Shown in pieces: positions 57,713 to 64,000 of a stretch of DNA of 64,000 nt. A program made the position numbers and the translations under genes. Numbering within the stretch: the first letter of the stretch is position 1; each line of letters begins with the position of its first letter. Source of the DNA: Sclerotinia nivalis (lineage: Eukaryota; Ascomycota; Leotiomycetes; Helotiales; Sclerotiniaceae); the NCBI GenBank assembly GCA_029531795.1, contig JAPEIS010000016.1:1674001-1738000 (forward strand), written 5' to 3'. The notes under the pieces are model-generated. The model saw nothing but the letters and a program-made list of their open reading frames with translations. It did not search any database and had not been told where the DNA came from.

Positions 57713-58950
57713 TTTGATTCGGATTTTTGAGTGAGGTGGGAGGTGGGAGATTATTTGAGGCGTACAAGGTTATGTACGTGTGTGATTATTGGTTTAGATT
57801 GTAGGTGATATGAATGGGTGTGTTGTGATATGATATCCAGAAAATGAAGGGAATATAAAATTTATATTGCACGTGAAAAGTTGAAGGGATGGAGGAAATA
57901 AATTTTGGTGAATGCGGCGGGATGATGGATGGTGGGTTAAAGTTAGCTTGGTAGTTAAATGGAATTGGTTGGTTGGTTGAATGATTATGTAATACTACAG
58001 CAGTGGTATTTTCACTAGATTTGAGCCTAGACTTAGGGCTCACCGGGAATGAATTTGACTTCATATTGATCGTCAAGCTTCTATCCATATTAGCTAATTA
58101 CCGTGAAGAAGCAATACGCAATAAGCAATAAGCAATGAGCAATGAAGCTTTAAATATACAAGAATTACTCCATATACTCCCTGGTCACAAGACGCGCTTC
58201 TATATGATTGAACCTAGGTAGCTCCCAACGCGTGGGGTCTAACCATGCGTGCTATGCGTGCCAGGTCATCTAGCTCTATACCTAGCTTTACCTTATTTTC
58301 GGTAGAAATGACTTCAAGGGCGGATTCAATTCGGTCTGAATATATGGAATGAAGTCCTAGAGCTGGGTGGGAATTTTACAATGTATTTATGTATGTGGAA
58401 AACGAGTGGAGAATTTATCTGCGTTTTTCGGAGTTATGAAGGGTTTATTGTGATGATCGTTGGGCGATTAGAAATCTTAAAAGGGGCTCGTTGAGAATAG
58501 ATGTTAGGTTAGGTGTATATACAGCTCTGAATGCTTTCTTTGAATTGATTGTATTGAATTGAATTATCGTTCTAGAAGTATTCAATTGATTAGTTCTAAC
58601 CAGTCTTACATTTTTCCGGGTATTTCTACAGTACGAAGTAGGGTTACATTTTTGATTGAATCTTTGAAGCAAGCAAGTAATCAAGCAAGCTCAGCTCAGC
58701 TCAGCTCAGCTAAAGACCCCGCATCGCCAATTCTTGAATTGACTCGTACCTGCTTCGGAGTTCCTGAGACTGCGTACTCGGGTTAAGAGACTGATTGACT
58801 TCTTGTCTTCATTACATCTTAACTCTATCTTCACGACACAATATCTATAAACGAAGATATTCATTGAATCTATTCTCCATCCTTCACCACCAATCTATAT
58901 CCTCAACCTCACTTCAACCTACCTATATTCACCTCATTCTCACTCTCAAA
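57713..58950. other. divergent promoter region, ELP6 and mutarotase-family gene
   Basis: Contains AGCTCAGCTCAGCTCAGCT at 58,688-58,710 and GCAATAAGCAATAAGCAATGAGCAATG near 58,117-58,143. Frames at 57786-58088 and 58445-58684 have no support. The frame of the right-hand gene is open upstream to 58795 but ATG 58951 is preferred. Confidence 0.55.
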
Positions 58951-59549
58951 ATGTGGACAAATCCTCGATCTCCCTCCCCAAAAATGTGGTCACCACGCAA
59001 TCCACCTCCTCAATCTTCCCATCGACCTTCTCAAACCTTTTCCCCCTTATCACCTATTTCACCCTCTGGTCCTTCAGGAACATTTCCTGTCCCCACGCAC
59101 AAATTAAAATATCAAGGAAAAAGAATTGCGCAGATTGTGAAATTGAAGCCGGAATGCGCGGAAAAGTATAAGGAGTGTCATGCACGGGTATGGCCGGAGG
59201 TATTGAAACAAATTAAGGAGTGTTGTATTGAGGATTGTATGTTTTATTTTTTTCTCTATTGCGGAAGCTTCGGTCTTTTTATCAATGTATTATGTATGGG
59301 ATATAAGCTAATAAATGCATAATAGATTCCATCTTCCACGACCCTGAATCAAATATCCTCTTCGCCTCATTCAAATATGTGGGATATGATTATGCGGGTG
59401 ATATGGAGAAGATGAGGGAAAATCCAAAGGTTAGAGAGTGGTGGGAAATGACGGATTCGTTTCAGGAGACAATGGTTGAGGGGAGTAAGGGAAGTACGGA
59501 TGAGAGGGGATGGTGGAAGGGAATTGATCAAGTTTTTTATGTGGCATGA
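58951..59549 (+). CDS. L-rhamnose mutarotase family protein (DUF718)
   Basis: Exons 58951-59236 and 59326-59549, joined over an 89-bp intron (GTATGT...AATAG); 169 residues. The catalytic domain (about 50-169) carries the family pattern QIVKLKPECAEKYKECHARVW with Tyr73 and the catalytic-type His77, then EDYSIFHDPESNILFASFKYV, and the WWEMTDSFQ segment. RhaM enzymes interconvert the alpha and beta anomers of L-rhamnose; fungal relatives may serve rhamnose catabolism from pectin, but no other rhamnose gene is next to it. Unlike the ~104-residue bacterial enzyme it has a 50-residue Pro/Ser-rich N-terminal extension. The sense strand goes from C-rich to G-rich along the gene. Confidence 0.88.
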
Positions 59550-60451
59550 TTTGAGGAGGGGTGACAATGGGTGGTATTGAGGATGAGGGGAGTGTGAACT
59601 GCCGGATGAGGCGGAAAGGGTGCTATGCTTCTGGAAACACAGGGGAAAAGAGAGGGATCTATGAATGGGGAGCAGAAGGAAGAGTGTTGAGATTGGGATT
59701 GGAAAAAAGAGGAAGAAAGAGCAGGATGAAAATTTCAGGATGATATGCCATGACATGATACGAGCGGATGGAATGGAATACGGCAAAGAATATGGTTATG
59801 AAATGAAATGTTATGATCAATAATATGAATTTCAAATACTTTTCTCCTTTTTCATTCTATTCTTCGCTTCCTGATGCTTTCGTATTCAATGCTTGATTTC
59901 CTCATAGTATTGATATCCAATTGCTCTATATGAGGGGGAACATCTATAATATACCCATACATTCAACCCCATCAAGTCGTCAGTACCTAGTTTAACACTA
60001 CGCAGATAACAGCAAGTACATCAACGCAATGAACATCATATACCATAGAAAGATATCCTCGACTTCCTCCCTATTTTATATATCCAAGCATTGATAACAT
60101 TCCGCTGCGGAAGCTATGCTACCATATTAGGTTTAGCTTTCTTTATTCTATCATAATTATGTCATAGCCAAAAATATCTCAAGCTCTAAGCTTCAAAGCT
60201 GCAGATGAATACCAAGGATTGATTCGAATTTCAAAACCATATACACTTCTTGCTTTACCTTTTCATGTCTGCGCTTTAGAATACATACAATTCATAAACT
60301 TTGTTTTTGAGGGAAGGTAAAATATTTGCATCGAATTCATCAATTATCAATTCACACATATTCCTAGATTCAAGGTTTGAGAAAAGATTCATTCTTCAAC
60401 CCCCTCATCTAAAAGCATCAATTCACACCAATTCACACCTCATATATCATC
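59550..60451. other. intergenic, no gene seen
   Basis: Promoter of the thioredoxin-like gene and 3' flank of the mutarotase-family gene. No repeat or RNA gene recognised; the left 200 bp continue the G-rich bias of the preceding coding strand. Confidence 0.55.
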
Positions 60452-61165
60452 ATGCTCCCTCTAAAACGCATCCCATATTCTCTACCTAAACCCTCCACCC
60501 CAATATTAATCTCCTTCTCTCAAATACCATCTCGACATCGTCGATTCGCAAGTACACCTATAAACAAAGGCCAAAATAGAATATACTCTCCGTACGCCCC
60601 CCATCTCCCCAATCTCCCTTCCCCCTCCCCACCAACCTCAATCCCAATCACCACCAACCCACTAACCACACCCAGAGTCCGCTACCCCCCCGACCTCTCA
60701 ACCTACATCTCCCTCAGCACCTCAACCTCCAAACCCCTACTCACCCTCTGGACTACATCTTCCTGTTCCTCCTGTCGCACGATTTCTCCTCTCTTACGTG
60801 AAATTATCGAGAAAGGCATCGGGGAAAAAGAAGGTGGTGTGTTATATACGGAGGTCGAATTCGATGCCCCGGATGTGTTGGCGGAGGGATTGGGAATCAG
60901 GTATTTGGTGAGGAGTGTACCGTCTTTGGTGGTTTTTTGGAGGGGCGAGGTTGTGCGTGGGGGGGAGGGAGGGGTTGGGGAGGTTATGGGTGGTGGAGGG
61001 GGAAAGGAAGGAGGGAGATTGAATGCGGATGAGATTATGAGGTTGGGGAGGGAGGGGTTGGAAGAGTGGGTTAGGGGGGTGGCGAGGAGGGGGGAGGAGT
61101 GGAGGGGTATGCATCCTGGTAATGAGGGACTTTTTGGGGGGTTGTGGAGGGGGTGGGGGAAATAG
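60452..61165 (+). CDS. thioredoxin-like protein, probably mitochondrial
   Basis: Intronless, 237 residues. The first ~45 residues are rich in Arg, Ser and Pro with few acids (RIPYSLP..., IPSRHRRFAST), a likely mitochondrial presequence. A thioredoxin-fold domain follows (about 85-180): LLTLWTTSSCSSCRTISPLL with a C-S-S-C redox motif in place of C-G-P-C, then YTEVEFDAPDVLAEGLGIRYL and VRSVPSLVVFWRGE, which includes the cis-Pro. The C-terminal part is a Gly-rich insert and a WVRGVARRGEEW helix. Role probably disulfide or redox handling in mitochondria; partner unknown. The frame starts very C-rich and ends very G-rich. Confidence 0.82.
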   Translation: MLPLKRIPYSLPKPSTPILISFSQIPSRHRRFASTPINKGQNRIYSPYAPHLPNLPSPSPPTSIPITTNPLTTPRVRYPPDLSTYISLSTSTSKPLLTLWTTSSCSSCRTISPLLREIIEKGIGEKEGGVLYTEVEFDAPDVLAEGLGIRYLVRSVPSLVVFWRGEVVRGGEGGVGEVMGGGGGKEGGRLNADEIMRLGREGLEEWVRGVARRGEEWRGMHPGNEGLFGGLWRGWGK

Positions 61166-62750
61166 GTGGGATAAGGGGAAATGAGGGGAAATGAGGGTAG
61201 CGGGGATGAATAAGGGTGTATTATATATATAAAGTGCTTGGATATGAATTTTGATGAAGATGAAGATGAAGATGAAGATGAATGATCATGAATAGATAAA
61301 TGGAAATACCGAAATATAATAATCAATAACATTATTCAGGAATATTCTCTACCTAGTACAGCAAAATGTCATCGTGTAAGAAATTTGTGATTTAAGGTTT
61401 GATTAGATTGGATTGAATAGATATGTATGTATGTATGTATGTATGTATGCAGAAAACTCGAAAATATTAAGAAAAGAAAATACAAGGGAGGAAGTGAATA
61501 GATTAAATGAGTGTATATTGTTATACTATTGTTATATCACTGAAATTAAGTTCTGTTGTTGGGCTCTGTCATTGAGTATTTGAGATCTGTGGGTGGAAAT
61601 AGATAGAGGTTGTGGTTATGATTATACTATATGATTATACTGTGTGATTATACTGTGTGATTATATAGGTTTTAAATGGGGTTTATATAATCTGAGGAGA
61701 TTTATTAAAGAAAGCTTTTTTATGGGTGGTGGGCGGAGGGATTGGGTGGAGAGAGAGAATTAGATGGAGGGTGGGATAGTAGGTGGGATAGAAGTTGGAT
61801 GAAGGATATATATTAGAAGCTAGATATTAAATACTAAATACTCGATACTAGATGATAATGATAACATTAGATATCTAAAATAATACTTTAGAATTATAGA
61901 ATATATACTTGAGGAAAATTTTAGGAGTTAGGGATTAAGGAAGGATTTAGAATTTTGATTCCTTTTTTGCTTGCGGGGTTGGATGTTGAGTGGCTTGGAG
62001 ACTGTGTGTGATGGGTGGTATCGATGGATGTGAATGCTTTTGATGATGATGTGGTTGGATAGGTAGGTAGGTAGATGGATGGATAAATGGATGGAATTGA
62101 TGGTAATATAGATATAGAATGAATAGATGAGTAAGTGGATAAATGGATAAATGGATAGATATTGATGTGGATAAATGAAAATGGATGGATGGAAATGGGA
62201 TAGAAATAGATCTATAGTTAGGATTGATGGTTGGTGATTGGTGGAGGAAAAGAAAGGTATGTAGAAGGCTGTGAAGGTATGTGTATGTATATGTATTTTA
62301 GGGATGAGAAGGGTAAGGAAAGGTAGAGGGAGGAGGAGGAGTCATTATTATGAGATTATATAAGAAGTTAGATAAATAGTAGGCACCGCATATGGATGGA
62401 CTTTGGGATTATTCGTTATACATGACTCCAGTTCATCATGTTTGAAATGAAAAGGGAGACAGGAAAGAAGGAACGGATAATAAAATCTTCAAAGGGAAAA
62501 ATCAAAAGGTGATGAATACCAAGCCGAGGAATTGGGACTCAGGGGAAGAATTTTGAGAGAAGAGAAGCGAAAATATATGGATTTAATAGGAGGGTGGGAG
62601 CGCGAATGATGCAGGGGGTTGTTGATGAAGTCTAGGGAAAATCCAAAAGATGAGAGATACTGAATTGAGGAAATGAGACTCGAGGAAAGGATTAGGAAGA
62701 AGGGGGGTGAAGCTGTGATAGTTTTATAAGCGAGTTGGAGACAGATAGAA

Positions 62751-62840
62751 GGGAAAGGGAAAGGGAAAGGGAAAGGGAAAGGGAAAGGGAAAGGGAAAGG
62801 GAAAGGGAAAGGGAAAGGGAAAGGGAAAGGGAAAGGGAAA
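62751..62840. repeat. (GGGAAA)15 hexanucleotide array
   Basis: Fifteen near-perfect copies of GGGAAA, a pure purine strand; the opposite strand reads CCCTTT. Confidence 0.97.
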
Positions 62841-63041
62841 GTGTGGGCGAGGTTGAGGTTGAGGTTGAGGTCGAATAGAGGTAGTTGTTGATATAAAGTA
62901 GTAGGTACAGATTTGGGATTCGAGGGGATGGGATATTGAGGATTAATATATAGAATGGAATAGGAGACGGAGATAGAGTTGGGTTCGGCTGTCTGTTACT
63001 GGAAGTTGGAGTAGGGATTTTGTTAAGTTGATTTGATGGAG

Positions 63042-63408
63042 ATGAAGACGTATAGTAGGGAAAGAGTAATAGTATTGAAGTGATTGAGAAGCAGGCTGAA
63101 TATTTGATTTTGTACTTTCTATATTCTCTTCCGATGAATAATAACAAAAGAGGGTAATAATATTGAAAAAGAATTGAAAAATAAATTAAATACTTAATTT
63201 ATATTTTAAACATTCCTTTTCGATGGATAGTAGGAAAAAGGGATGATAATATTGAAAAAATGAATCGAAAACAGTTTGAGTATTTGACCTTATGCTTTGC
63301 GCGTTCGTTTTCGATGGATAGTAGGGAAAGAGGATGATAGTATTGAAGAGGAGTAGAAAGCAGTTTGAGTATTTGACTTTGTACTTTACATATTCCTTTC
63401 CATTGGAT
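63042..63408. repeat. 90-bp tandem repeat, four copies
   Basis: Copies start near 63042, 63132, 63221 and 63312, with periods of 89-91 bp. The unit runs CGATGGATAGTAGGGAAAG... GATGATAGTATTGAA ... CAGTTTGAGTATTTGAC ... TACTTT...ATTCCTTTT. Copies 3 and 4 are the closest; copy 2 is the most AT-rich. Confidence 0.88.
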
Positions 63409-64000
63409 TAGCCTTTGGTTGTATGGACATTGGATATGAGGTTGGTGAGATGAGAGATCAGAGATGAGGTGAGAAGTTGTAGTGATTGTGGGTTGAAAAA
63501 GGAGGGGGAGAGATCGGGGAGAAAGAGTAAAGGAAAGAAATGAGAGAAGTGGGAGAAGGGACAGTGAAAGAAGGATATGTATGTGGATGGATTGAACGAT
63601 GTAGAAATGTAGGAGGAAAGTGTAGGAGAAGGACACATTATGTGAATGGTGATTATACCTCATGGAATTAGAATGAAAGATGGAGTAGAGGTTGCTGAAG
63701 TTTATCACTGAAAATGGCTCGAGTCGTTTGCAATGTTGTGATATTTAGTGGTACTTCAGTACAATAGAATGATATTAAACGATAATTTTGGATTTGAAAT
63801 GTTGGACCAGGAGACTGTAATAGGAGAAGTTGGGGAGAGTTGGAGAAAGAGAATTGAAAGATTTTGATATGAATCTATATGGAAAATTATTGGCATAGGA
63901 GGGAAAATCTTCAGAAGATCAATCTCAATCACATGTAATAAGGAGCTCCGACAAACTAGTTACGCTCTGTTCATCGATTTTGAAACTGGAGATCGTGCGT

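Larger units (their letters stand above)
61166..64000. other. repeat-rich end region, no gene seen
   Basis: Dominated by simple and tandem repeats: (GAAGAT)n near 61,253-61,280, (ATGT)n at 61,422-61,448, TTATACTGTGTGA repeats near 61,635-61,665, (GATG/GGAT)n runs at 62,060-62,190, the (GGGAAA)15 array and a 90-bp tandem repeat. Also 62,494-62,560 and 62,635-62,700 are diverged direct copies (GGGAAAAATC...GACTCAGG). Long minus-strand frames here are only Leu/Ser repeats. Confidence 0.6.

Noticed and set aside
62692..63147. 151-codon minus-strand frame with a long Leu-Ser repeat
   Set aside because: Product of the (GGGAAA)n array, open only because the repeat lacks stops.

Overview
The window looks like nuclear DNA of a filamentous ascomycete, most likely a Leotiomycete of the Botrytis/Sclerotinia type. 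The evidence is: genes with short introns (about 50-90 bp) that use GTAAGT/GTATGT donors and CTAAC branch sites; a pogo-class transposon close in size and terminal-repeat length to Botrytis 'Flipper'; an AT-rich repeat block whose damage looks like repeat-induced point mutation (RIP); and typical Pezizomycotina gene families. This placement rests on gene families and element architecture, not on a search.

Layout. Positions 1-7.3 kb are an AT-rich, gene-free repeat island. It holds a 1.86-kb pogo-type transposon with perfect 42-bp inverted repeats but three in-frame stops, relics of a minus-strand retroelement (gag-like piece and a damaged zinc knuckle), an intact 103-bp element with a 5-bp target duplication, and three diverged ~65-bp repeats. 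From 8 kb on the sequence is ordinary gene space with many microsatellites and minisatellites.

Genes, in order: Vps62-like protein (-, 8.0-9.1 kb); PA-TM-RING ubiquitin ligase (-, 11.3-14.1); aquaporin (+, 16.5-18.0); two unrecognised small genes, one ending in a polybasic tract plus CaaX box (-, 19.3-21.7); a ~0.9-kb degenerate tandem array (21.95-22.86); glutamine-dependent NAD+ synthetase (-, 25.2-28.0); mitochondrial inner membrane protease subunit 2 (-, 28.8-29.4); telobox Myb telomere-type protein (-, 30.1-33.1); GDT1/TMEM165 transporter (+, 34.6-36.4); kinetochore Sos7 (-, 37.6-38.6); RS-rich splicing-type protein (+, 39.1-40.5); laccase with an unusual Ser/Thr-rich N-terminus (-, 41.4-43.7); small secreted protein (+, 46.3-47.0); CSC1/OSCA channel (+, 48.4-52.3); ribosomal protein eL37 (+, 54.1-54.8); Elongator subunit Elp6 (-, 56.6-57.7); L-rhamnose mutarotase family protein (+, 59.0-59.5); thioredoxin-like mitochondrial protein (+, 60.5-61.2). 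The rest, to 64 kb, is repeat-rich and apparently gene-free.

The genes are unrelated housekeeping and accessory genes rather than a cluster. The most connected story is telomeric: the telobox protein gene carries degenerate CCCTAA repeats inside its own last intron, a palindromic CCCTA/TAGGG site sits about 180 bp upstream of eL37 (TTAGGG-binding telobox factors are known to regulate ribosomal protein genes in some fungi), and a 13-bp minisatellite with CCCTAA lies at 24 kb. A second window-wide pattern is a switch of the sense strand from C-rich to G-rich toward the 3' ends of many genes. Exon boundaries were assigned by eye from splice motifs and reading-frame continuity.
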